The notes below the pieces were generated by a model. That model worked only from the letters and a program-made list of their open reading frames with translations, did no database searches and had not been told where the DNA came from. Made by a program: the position numbers and the translations under genes. Below are positions 1 to 5,108 of a stretch of 5,108 nt of DNA, piece by piece (position 1 is the stretch's first letter; each line of letters begins with the position of its first letter). Source of the stretch: Actinomycetota bacterium (GTDB lineage Bacteria; Actinomycetota; Thermoleophilia; Gaiellales; Gaiellaceae); NCBI GenBank assembly GCA_016870235.1, contig VGCB01000249.1, positions 1 to 5,108 of the forward strand, in the 5' to 3' direction.

Positions 1-13
1 ACGGCCGCACGTG

Positions 14-28
14 GGCCGCTTCGCGGCC
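14..28 (-). terminator. weak hairpin downstream of the hydrolase gene
   Basis: A perfect 6-bp GC stem (GGCCGC at 14-19 with GCGGCC at 23-28) around a TTC loop lies about 40 bases past the hydrolase stop. The same arm can also pair elsewhere: CGCGGCCG at 22-29 matches CGGCCGCG at 60-67, and 1-8 matches 23-30. There is no T-run after the stem in the minus direction, so it is not a classical intrinsic terminator. The 67 bases left of the hydrolase stop hold no gene I can support. The hairpin may simply reflect GC-rich composition. Confidence 0.2.
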
Positions 29-67
29 GTGTGGGAGCCGTACCCGGAGACGGCACGACCGGCCGCG

Positions 68-889
68 CTACAGGTGCTTCTGGAAGAACTCCGTCACGAT
101 CCGGACCGCGTCCGCCGGGCACTCGACGAGATCGGCGTGGCCGATGTCCGGGAACTCGACGAGCGTGATGTTCGCGTTCATCTCCGCCATCTTGCGTGCG
201 GCGAGGCCCGACGGAGCCATGTCGGGCGGACAGAGGATGTCGTGCGTCCCGTTCGTCATCAGCAGCGGCACCGCGATCTCGGGCACGAGCGGGGAGAGGT
301 CCATCTCCTCCATCGCGAGGCACGCCTGGCGCACCGTGTACGGGTCGTTGTAGTTGACGATCTCGCGCACCATCTCGAAGATGTTCTCGCCCTCGGGGCT
401 CTCCATGAACTTCGCGCCGACCGCCTGGGTCGTCACGTGGTCGGAGAACTCGTCCCAGGGCATCGTCTCGGCCATCCGCCGCCAGACCCGGAAGAGCGTG
501 CGGCGGTACCGGTCGGGCTTGGCGAAGGCGACGTCCGCGCACCCGGCGATGACCCGGTCGGGGTTCCGCGCCGTGAAGGCGATGCAGATCATCCCGCCCA
601 TCGAGGTGCCGTGCGCGAGGACGCGATCGAGCCCGAGGGCGTCGAGGAGCTTGACGCCGTCCGCCGCCCAGCCCTCGATCGTGTACTTCTCGCGCGGGCA
701 CGTGGACGCTCCGTACCCCCGGGCGTCGAAGGATAGGAGCCGGAAGCTCTCGCGCATGCCGTCGTTGACGAGGCCGAAGTTCCAACGGCCGAACAGGCCG
801 CCGCCGAACTGGATCACGACCGGCGCGTCCTCGGGGCCGGTCAGCTCGTAGTAGAGATCGATGCCGTCGTCGATCGTGGCGTAGGGCAC
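68..889 (-). CDS. alpha/beta-fold hydrolase, 273 aa
   Basis: This is a soluble alpha/beta-hydrolase-fold enzyme, probably an esterase, lactonase or similar C-O/C-N bond hydrolase; the substrate cannot be told. The expected triad is visible: nucleophile Ser96 in the elbow HGTSMGG, acid Asp217 in NGTHD, and His251 in DIGHAD near the C-terminus. The oxyanion-hole region is QFGGGLFG at about residues 27-34, and FDARGYGAS (54-62) is the usual strand-4 signature. A helical cap lies at roughly 120-200. The length is normal for the family. The frame stays open upstream to 1087, but I chose the GTG at 889 because GGAGG (899-895) sits 5 bases before it and the protein then begins MPYATIDDGIDLYYEL, the usual first strand of this fold. 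The extra upstream residues look like translated intergenic DNA. There is no signal peptide. A 161-base gap with a promoter candidate separates it from the upstream cyclase gene, so it is probably its own transcription unit. Confidence 0.9.
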   Translation of the reverse strand: MPYATIDDGIDLYYELTGPEDAPVVIQFGGGLFGRWNFGLVNDGMRESFRLLSFDARGYGASTCPREKYTIEGWAADGVKLLDALGLDRVLAHGTSMGGMICIAFTARNPDRVIAGCADVAFAKPDRYRRTLFRVWRRMAETMPWDEFSDHVTTQAVGAKFMESPEGENIFEMVREIVNYNDPYTVRQACLAMEEMDLSPLVPEIAVPLLMTNGTHDILCPPDMAPSGLAARKMAEMNANITLVEFPDIGHADLVECPADAVRIVTEFFQKHL

Positions 890-894
890 GGTGT

Positions 895-899
895 CCTCC
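895..899 (-). promoter_or_regulatory. ribosome binding site fixing the hydrolase GTG start
   Basis: On the minus strand GGAGG is followed by ACACC and then GTG at 889-887. The 5-base spacing and near-perfect Shine-Dalgarno core favour this GTG over the longer in-frame alternative reaching 1087. Confidence 0.7.
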
Positions 900-946
900 G
901 GTCGCGTCGGTGCGTAATCGGTGCAGGTTGCTGGGCCAAAGTCTGA

Positions 947-952
947 CTTATA
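947..952 (-). promoter_or_regulatory. candidate -10 box for the hydrolase gene
   Basis: TATAAG on the minus strand (952-947) matches five of six bases of the TATAAT consensus and stands in the most AT-rich patch of the 890-1050 gap. It would place the transcript start near 940 and give a leader of about 50 bases. No good -35 box sits at 16-18 bases upstream (GGTCGA or GTCGAC there), and a TTGGCG is too close at 10 bases. The promoter may therefore need an activator or an extended element. It is judged by eye only. Confidence 0.4.
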
Positions 953-1003
953 CGATCGGCACCGCCAAGTCGACCGGGAGGGCGGCGATTCCAGATCAGC
1001 GAG

Positions 1004-1019
1004 GAGGGTGCGAGGGTGC
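1004..1019. repeat. tandem 8-bp direct repeat upstream of the hydrolase promoter
   Basis: GAGGGTGC occurs twice in perfect tandem (1004-1011 and 1012-1019), in non-coding DNA about 50 bases upstream of the candidate -10 box of the hydrolase gene. It could be a regulator binding site or chance in GC-rich DNA. Further left-operon-side, 1035-1044 is a perfect CCGGCGCCGG palindrome just past the cyclase stop; without a T-run it is not a convincing terminator. Confidence 0.35.
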
Positions 1020-1050
1020 AGGCGGTCAGGCCGTCCGGCGCCGGCCGCGG

Positions 1051-2397
1051 CTAGACGGCGAGGTGGCCCGTAGACGCCGTCGAGCAACGGGCGCCGCCGC
1101 GACGCTTGGCGTCGTAGAGCGCCTCGTCGGCGCGGACGAGCGTCGAGACGCCCGTCTCGTCGTCGCCGTCCTGGAACGCGGCGACACCGACGCTCGCGCG
1201 TACCGGGCCCGTGGCCGTCGGCACGACGAGCGATCGGAGGATGCGCTCCCCCAGCAGGGCAGCGCTCTCCGCATCGCCCTCGGGCACCAGCACGGCGAAC
1301 TCGTCGCCGCCGAGGCGCGCGGCCAGATCGGAGGTGCGGACGGCGTCGCGGACGATGCGCGCGGCCGTGACGAGCGCCGCGTCCCCGTCGAGATGCCCGC
1401 AGGAGTCGTTGACGTGCTTGAAGCCGTCGAGGTCGATCATCAGCACCGCGCCGCGCGCGCCGTAGCGGGCGCAGGCGGCGGCGTGCTGGGCGAGCGCGCT
1501 CTCGAACCGGCGCCGGTTGGCGAGGCCGGTGAGCTGGTCGGTCGCGGCCTCCTCCTCGAGCGCCGCCACGAGCCGCTTCCGCTCCGTGATGTCGACGATC
1601 TGGGCGAAGAACACCTCGTCGCCGGTGGTCGCGAGGTGGGCCGTCACGACCGACGCCCAGACGATGGAGCCGTCGGGGCGCAGGTAGCGCTTCTCCCGCG
1701 TCACGCTGCGGTCTCCGTCACCGAGCGCGAGGTGCGTGACCTCGTCCTGGAGTCGATCATCCGGGTGTGTGATGTCGCCGATCGGGGAGCCGACGAGGTC
1801 GCCGCGGGAGCGGCCGACGAGCTGACAGAAGGCGTCGTTGACGCTGACGAAGCGACGGTCGGTCGTCGCCGTGACGATCCCGATCGGCGAGTCCTCGAAC
1901 ATGCGGCGGAACCGCGCCTCGGCGACCGCCAGCTCGTCCTCGATCGCGATCCGCTCGCCGGCGTCCCGCATCTGCGACAGGTACCCGGCGATGCCCGCGC
2001 CGCCGCTGTCGTCGTGGACGGTCGACACCCACAGCTCGATCCACGTCTCGGTGCCGTCGGCGCGGATGAACCGCTTCCGCATCTCGAAGCTCTGGATCGC
2101 ACCGGTGCGGAGCGCCTCCATGCACTCGGCGTCGCCGGCGAGGTCGTCGGGATGGGTGAGCCCCTGGAAGCTCAGCTGCAGGAGCTCTTTGCGCGGGTAC
2201 CCGGTCAGAGCCGCGAGCGAACGGTTGACGTAGACCCAGCGTCCCTCCGGCCCGGTCACCGCCATCGGTACCGGTGCATGCTCGATCGCCGCCCCGAGCC
2301 GGTCGAGCGTGCCCGCGCGCCGCAGGAGGCGTCCGGCCCCCGCAAGGGGAGATCGCTGCCGTGCCCGGTCGCCGGAGCTCTGGCGGTGCTCCTCCAC
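1051..2397 (-). CDS. PAS-PAS-GGDEF diguanylate cyclase, about 448 aa
   Basis: This protein should make the second messenger c-di-GMP from two GTP in the cytoplasm. In order it has a short basic N-terminus, PAS 1 (about 33-148), PAS 2 (about 162-275, ending in the classic PAC tail FFAQIVDITERKR), a short linker with DQLTGLANRR, and a GGDEF domain (about 284-440). The active-site motif is intact as RLGGDEFAVL (361-370). Asp322 in LMIDLDGFK and Asn330-Asp331 fit metal and nucleotide contacts. The product-inhibition I-site is also intact: RTSD (354-357) lies five residues before GGDEF. No transmembrane, receiver or EAL domain is present, so input probably comes through the PAS domains; their ligands cannot be told. 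The start is uncertain. The GTG at 2397 is the only common start codon in frame between the preceding gene's stop and PAS 1, but a GAGGG abuts it with no spacing. It lies 59 bases after the zinc-ribbon gene and is probably cotranscribed with it. Confidence 0.93.
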   Translation of the reverse strand: MEEHRQSSGDRARQRSPLAGAGRLLRRAGTLDRLGAAIEHAPVPMAVTGPEGRWVYVNRSLAALTGYPRKELLQLSFQGLTHPDDLAGDAECMEALRTGAIQSFEMRKRFIRADGTETWIELWVSTVHDDSGGAGIAGYLSQMRDAGERIAIEDELAVAEARFRRMFEDSPIGIVTATTDRRFVSVNDAFCQLVGRSRGDLVGSPIGDITHPDDRLQDEVTHLALGDGDRSVTREKRYLRPDGSIVWASVVTAHLATTGDEVFFAQIVDITERKRLVAALEEEAATDQLTGLANRRRFESALAQHAAACARYGARGAVLMIDLDGFKHVNDSCGHLDGDAALVTAARIVRDAVRTSDLAARLGGDEFAVLVPEGDAESAALLGERILRSLVVPTATGPVRASVGVAAFQDGDDETGVSTLVRADEALYDAKRRGGARCSTASTGHLAV

Positions 2398-2456
2398 CCC
2401 TCGGTTTTCGGCGGGAGCGGCCGCGATCTTGAGGATCGGGCGCCGCGCTCGGGCTG

Positions 2457-2645
2457 CTACCAGGAGCGGCCGACGCGGTCCCAGGCGACGTCGCCCGGCA
2501 TCCACTCGGTGTTGATCTTCGAGAGCAGCCGCGTCACGTCGTTCGATCCGCACTTCGGGCAGGGCGGCGCCGGCTTGTCCGAGGTTGCGAGATACTCCTC
2601 GTACTTCTCGTGGCAGGCGTCGCACCGGTACTCGTAGATGGGCAT
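2457..2645 (-). CDS. FmdB-family zinc-ribbon protein, 62 aa
   Basis: This is a small putative regulatory zinc-ribbon protein of the FmdB/CxxC_CxxC_SSSS type. It begins with the family signature MPIYEYRC and has two metal-binding pairs: Cys8-x-x-Cys11 and Cys29-x-x-Cys32 (PPCPKCG), which should bind one zinc. The C-terminal part (LLSKINTEWMPGDVAWDR) is the short tail seen in many family members, and 62 residues is a usual length. The biochemical role of the family is poorly known; FmdB was first proposed as a regulator of formamidase/amidase genes, so finding it divergent from an amidase gene is suggestive but may be chance. I chose the ATG at 2645 because family members begin MP-x-YEY; a GTG at 2651 would add only two residues. 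No clear Shine-Dalgarno precedes the ATG, while a -10-like TAGACT ends 8 bases before it, which fits a leaderless mRNA. Confidence 0.88.
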   Translation of the reverse strand: MPIYEYRCDACHEKYEEYLATSDKPAPPCPKCGSNDVTRLLSKINTEWMPGDVAWDRVGRSW

Positions 2646-2853
2646 GAGCACTCAGTCTAGTCTCACCACCCCGTCCGTCCAGCAGCTGCGCGAGCGGTGC
2701 GCGGCCGAGGGCGTGCACCCGTCCGACGACGAGCTTGCCGGCGTCGTCGCGTTCCTCGACACGATCCTGCCGGTGCTGGCCGAGATCGAGGGCCGCCTGG
2801 AGCAGGGAGACGCGGTCGCCGGCCTGTTCCTGCCGGAGCCCGGAACGCGATGA
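2644..2853 (+). CDS. small GatC/AtzG-like partner of the amidase, 69 aa
   Basis: This is a short acidic helical protein encoded directly before an amidase-signature enzyme. Its pattern is a first helix (VQQLRERCAAEG), a HPSDDEL turn, a longer helix (DELAGVVAFLDTILPVLAEIEGRL) and a C-terminal FLPEPG tail. This resembles the small subunits that wrap amidases: GatC of the tRNA amidotransferase and AtzG (DUF4089) of carboxybiuret hydrolase. The resemblance is by layout and position, not a clear motif match, so the function is inferred: stabilising the amidase or completing its active site. The stop overlaps the amidase start as ATGA, implying coupled translation and roughly equal amounts. The start could be ATG 2644 or ATG 2638; both overlap the divergent zinc-ribbon gene, and neither has a good ribosome binding site. 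The first codons (ACT CAG TCT AGT) are unlike the GC-ending codons of the rest. Confidence 0.7.
   Translation: MSTQSSLTTPSVQQLRERCAAEGVHPSDDELAGVVAFLDTILPVLAEIEGRLEQGDAVAGLFLPEPGTR
2654..2681 (-). promoter_or_regulatory. candidate leaderless promoter of the zinc-ribbon gene
   Basis: On the minus strand TGGACG (2681-2676, four of six bases of TTGACA) is followed after 16 bases by TAGACT (2659-2654), which matches the actinobacterial TANNNT -10 pattern. Eight bases then lead to the zinc-ribbon ATG at 2645, the distance expected when transcription starts at or next to the start codon. The region is locally AT-richer than its surroundings and holds a tandem AGTCT (2654-2663, plus strand). It lies inside the first codons of the divergent gene. 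Confidence 0.45.
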
Positions 2854-4262
2854 CGATCGCCCGCCTGGCCGAGCGCCTCGGCGCGGGGGAGCTCTCGCCG
2901 ACCGAGGCGACCCGCGCGTACCTCGACCGGATCGAGCTGCTCGACCCGGAGCTGAACCACTACATCACGGTGCTCGCCGACGAGGCGCTCGCGGAGGCGG
3001 CCGCCCGGGAGCGCGATGCGAAGGGCGATCGGGGCCCGCTCTGGGGCGTCCCGATCGGGATCAAGGACGTGATCGACGTCGCCGGCGCGCCCACGAGCGC
3101 GGCGTCGAAGGTCTTCGAGCGGCGGAACGTGCCGCGCGCCGACGCGGCCACGGTGGAGCGGCTGCGCCGGGCCGGCGCGGTCATCCTCGGCAAGCTCAAC
3201 ACGCACGAGTTCGCCTTCGGCGCGATGACGACGAGCCCGTGGCCGGGGCCGGCGCGCAACCCCTGGGACACGAGCCGCATCTGCGGCGGCTCGAGCGGCG
3301 GCAGCGGCGGCGCGATGGGCGCCGACCTCGCGGCCGGCACGCTCGGCACGGACACCGCCGGGTCGATCCGGATCCCGGCAGCGGTCTGCGGCGTCACCGG
3401 GTTGCGTCCGACGACCGGCCGCGTCTCGAACCGGGGTGTCGTCCCCGTCTCCTGGACGTTCGACACGGTCGGCCCGCTCTGTCACACGGCGGACGACTGC
3501 GCGATCGTGCTCGAGGCGATCGCCGGCCACGACCCCGGCGACCCGACAACGGTCGACGCGCCGGTTCCCGCCTACCGCGCCGAGCTCGCGCGCGGCGTCG
3601 AAGGCCTCCGGATCGGCGTGCTCGTCGAGCGCTTCGAGTCGGGGATCGTGCCCGGGATCGCGGCCACCGTTCGCGCCGCGGTCGACCGGCTGGCCGAGGC
3701 AGGGGCGATCCTCGAGGAGGTACGGCTGCCGAACCTGGAGGAGGCGACCATCGTCCAGCAGCTCGTGATGCTGCCGGAGGCGGCGTCCGTGCACCGGCAC
3801 CGGATGCGCACGCAGTTCGCCGACTTCGGGCCCGACGTCCGCGTGCGGCTTCTTGCAGGGATGCTGCTGCCGGCGACGGCGTACGTCACCGGCCAGCGCG
3901 CCCGCCGAACGCTGTACGAGCGCATCGCCCCGATCTTCGACCGCCTCGACGCGCTCGTCTCGCCGGCGTTCCCGATCGTCCCGCCGCCGATCGGCGAGAC
4001 CGACGTCGAGGTCGACGGAGTGACGATGCCGTACCGCCTCTCGTTCCTCGTCTACCAGTCGCCCTGGAGCTGCCTCGGCCTGCCCGCGCTCTCGACTCCG
4101 GCCGGCTTCCACGAGGGGATGCCCGTGAGCATGGCCGCGACCGGCCCGCGTCTCGGCGAGGGGACGCTGCTCCGGATCGCGCATGCCCTGCAGCAGGTGA
4201 CCGACTGGCATGCACGAAGGCCGCCGCTCGCCCCGGCTCCCTCCGACGATCTCATCCTCTGA
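2850..4262 (+). CDS. amidase-signature family hydrolase, 470 aa
   Basis: This cytoplasmic enzyme hydrolyses a C-N amide or carbamoyl bond through the Ser-cisSer-Lys triad of the amidase-signature family. All three residues are visible: Lys72 (PIGIKDVIDVAG), cis-Ser148 in the glycine/serine stretch CGGSSGGSGGA (145-155), and nucleophile Ser172 in GTDTAGSIRIPAAVCG (166-181). Their spacings (76 and 24 residues) are those of the family. The N-terminal ELSPTEATRAYLDRIELLDPELNHYI and C-terminal LGLPALSTPAGF are typical, and 470 residues is normal length. The substrate is unknown: relatives include GatA, AtzE-type carboxybiuret hydrolase, allophanate hydrolase and general amidases. It is probably not GatA, because no gatB is adjacent and a hydantoinase follows. 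The start ATG at 2850 overlaps the stop of the small upstream gene (ATGA), which supports a two-subunit enzyme. The frame is open further upstream, but that part is only a shadow of the small gene. Confidence 0.92.
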   Translation: MTIARLAERLGAGELSPTEATRAYLDRIELLDPELNHYITVLADEALAEAAARERDAKGDRGPLWGVPIGIKDVIDVAGAPTSAASKVFERRNVPRADAATVERLRRAGAVILGKLNTHEFAFGAMTTSPWPGPARNPWDTSRICGGSSGGSGGAMGADLAAGTLGTDTAGSIRIPAAVCGVTGLRPTTGRVSNRGVVPVSWTFDTVGPLCHTADDCAIVLEAIAGHDPGDPTTVDAPVPAYRAELARGVEGLRIGVLVERFESGIVPGIAATVRAAVDRLAEAGAILEEVRLPNLEEATIVQQLVMLPEAASVHRHRMRTQFADFGPDVRVRLLAGMLLPATAYVTGQRARRTLYERIAPIFDRLDALVSPAFPIVPPPIGETDVEVDGVTMPYRLSFLVYQSPWSCLGLPALSTPAGFHEGMPVSMAATGPRLGEGTLLRIAHALQQVTDWHARRPPLAPAPSDDLIL

Positions 4263-4270
4263 CTCGACCG

Positions 4271-4276
4271 AAAGGA
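4271..4276 (+). promoter_or_regulatory. ribosome binding site of the hydantoinase gene
   Basis: AAAGGA lies 5 bases before the ATG at 4282 within the 19-base gap after the amidase stop. It is the clearest ribosome binding site of the rightward group and fixes the start at the family-typical N-terminus MSVLIKGGRIVT. Confidence 0.65.
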
Positions 4277-4281
4277 ACCGC

Positions 4282-5108
4282 ATGTCCGTACTGATCAAGG
4301 GAGGCCGGATCGTCACCGCCTCCGACGACTACGTCGGCGACGTGTTCGTGGAGGACGAGACCGTGACGCTGATCGGCTCGTCCCTCGACGTCGACGCCGA
4401 CAAGGTGATCGACGCGAGCGGCAAGTACGTGATCCCCGGCGCGATCGACCCGCACACGCACATCGAGATGGCGTTCGGCGGCACGACGACGTGCGACGAC
4501 TTCACCTCGGGCACGACGGCCGCCGCGTTCGGCGGCACGACCACGCTGATCGACTTCTGCATGCAGACGCCTGGCGACACGTTCCCGCAGGCGCTCGAGA
4601 AGTACCACGAGAAGCTCGACCGCTGCCCGCCGGTCATCGACGTCGGCTTCCACATCGGCGTCACCGACCTGCACACGGGCGGGACGCTCGAGGATCTCGC
4701 GAAGCTCCCCGGGGAGGGCGTCACCTCGTACAAGCTCTTCATGGCGTACAAGGGCGCGGTCATGGTCGACGACGACACGCTGTTCCGCACGATGCGGACG
4801 GCAGCGACGACCGGCGCGATCACGATGGTGCACGCCGAGAACGGCGACGCGATCGACATCATCGTCAAGGAGGCGCTCGCGCAGGGGAAGACCGAGCCCG
4901 TCTGGCACGCGCGCACCCGCCCGCCGGCGACCGAGGGAGAGGCGACGAGCCGCGCTGCGCATCTCGCGCATGTGGCCGGTGCGCCGCTCTACGTCGTCCA
5001 CGTCTCCTGCCTCGACGCGATCGAGCCGATCATGCACGCGCGTGAGAAGGGCTGGAACGTGTGGGGCGAGACCTGCACCCAGTACCTCTTCATCGACGAG
5101 ACCGCGCT
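4282..5108 (+). CDS. dihydropyrimidinase/D-hydantoinase-type amidohydrolase (partial, 275 aa seen)
   Basis: This is a metal-dependent cyclic amidohydrolase that opens rings such as dihydrouracil or hydantoins to N-carbamoyl amino acids. The gene runs off the right edge; the family is usually about 450-480 residues, so a bit over half is present. It shows the N-terminal beta-strand cap (LIKGGRIVTASDDYVGDVFVED), the metal motif DPHTH (His58, His60), the carboxylated lysine Lys151 in SYKLFMAYKG with Tyr156 nearby, His184 in VHAENGD and His240 in VVHVSC. These are the expected binuclear-centre ligands; the last aspartate ligand would lie beyond the window. The FGGTTTCDDF...GTTAAAFGGTTTLIDF block (65-92) is a dihydropyrimidinase hallmark, which separates it from dihydroorotase and allantoinase. 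It lies 19 bases after the amidase, so the two are probably cotranscribed and may act in sequence. The exact substrate cannot be read; hydantoinase and dihydropyrimidinase are hard to separate by sequence. Confidence 0.93.
   Translation, partial: MSVLIKGGRIVTASDDYVGDVFVEDETVTLIGSSLDVDADKVIDASGKYVIPGAIDPHTHIEMAFGGTTTCDDFTSGTTAAAFGGTTTLIDFCMQTPGDTFPQALEKYHEKLDRCPPVIDVGFHIGVTDLHTGGTLEDLAKLPGEGVTSYKLFMAYKGAVMVDDDTLFRTMRTAATTGAITMVHAENGDAIDIIVKEALAQGKTEPVWHARTRPPATEGEATSRAAHLAHVAGAPLYVVHVSCLDAIEPIMHAREKGWNVWGETCTQYLFIDETA

Noticed and set aside
11..736. 241-residue plus-strand open frame antisense to the hydrolase
   Set aside because: Composition typical of a shadow frame; the opposite strand has the intact catalytic triad.
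890..1087. N-terminal extension of the hydrolase up to 1087
   Set aside because: The extra 66 residues overlap the cyclase gene's end, lack fold features, and a GTG with a good GGAGG site stands exactly at the expected N-terminus.
2424..2438. Small inverted repeat CGATC-TTGAG-GATCG between the zinc-ribbon and cyclase genes
   Set aside because: A 5-bp stem with no T-run is too weak to call a terminator, and cotranscription across the 59-base gap seems likelier.
910..2637. 575-residue plus-strand open frame antisense to the cyclase and zinc-ribbon genes
   Set aside because: It is rich in Arg, Ala, Gly, Asp and Val without domain pattern, and lies opposite clear PAS, GGDEF and zinc-ribbon coding sequence. 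It is a GC-rich shadow frame.
2652..4316. 554-residue minus-strand open frame antisense to the amidase
   Set aside because: Low-complexity Arg/Asp/Val/Ala composition with no recognisable motif, directly opposite an intact amidase-signature gene.
4252..5037. 261-residue minus-strand open frame antisense to the hydantoinase
   Set aside because: Shadow of the hydantoinase codons; the plus strand carries all the expected metal-binding motifs.

Overview
The window is very GC-rich, with strong G/C preference at third codon positions, short or absent intergenic gaps, and long spurious open frames opposite nearly every real gene. This style, together with the protein types, suggests a high-GC soil or environmental bacterium, most likely an actinobacterium (possibly of the Thermoleophilia type). 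That placement is inference from composition and protein flavour only.

The layout is two divergent gene groups that meet near position 2645. Leftward (minus strand) are a 62-residue FmdB-type zinc-ribbon protein (2645-2457), a soluble PAS-PAS-GGDEF diguanylate cyclase (2397-1051) and, after a 161-base gap carrying a likely promoter, an alpha/beta-hydrolase (889-68). Rightward (plus strand) are a small GatC/AtzG-like protein (2644-2853), an amidase-signature hydrolase (2850-4262) and the first 275 residues of a dihydropyrimidinase/D-hydantoinase-type amidohydrolase (4282 to the window end).

The rightward group is a tight operon: the small protein and the amidase overlap by ATGA, and the hydantoinase follows after 19 bases with a good ribosome binding site. 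The gene types fit an amide/ureide degradation module. The cyclic amidohydrolase would open a ring (hydantoin, dihydropyrimidine or a similar cyclic ureide), and the amidase with its small partner would cleave a linear amide or carbamoyl compound. The real substrates cannot be read from the sequence. The leftward group mixes second-messenger signalling (c-di-GMP synthesis) with a small zinc protein and a hydrolase, with no obvious pathway link.

The most unusual local feature is the divergent junction. The best start codons of the two groups share one palindromic CATG (2643-2646), so there is no intergenic DNA, and a -10-like TAGACT for the leftward gene lies inside the first codons of the rightward gene at the distance expected for a leaderless transcript. 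I saw no RNA genes, mobile elements or CRISPR arrays, and no clearly undescribed multi-gene system.
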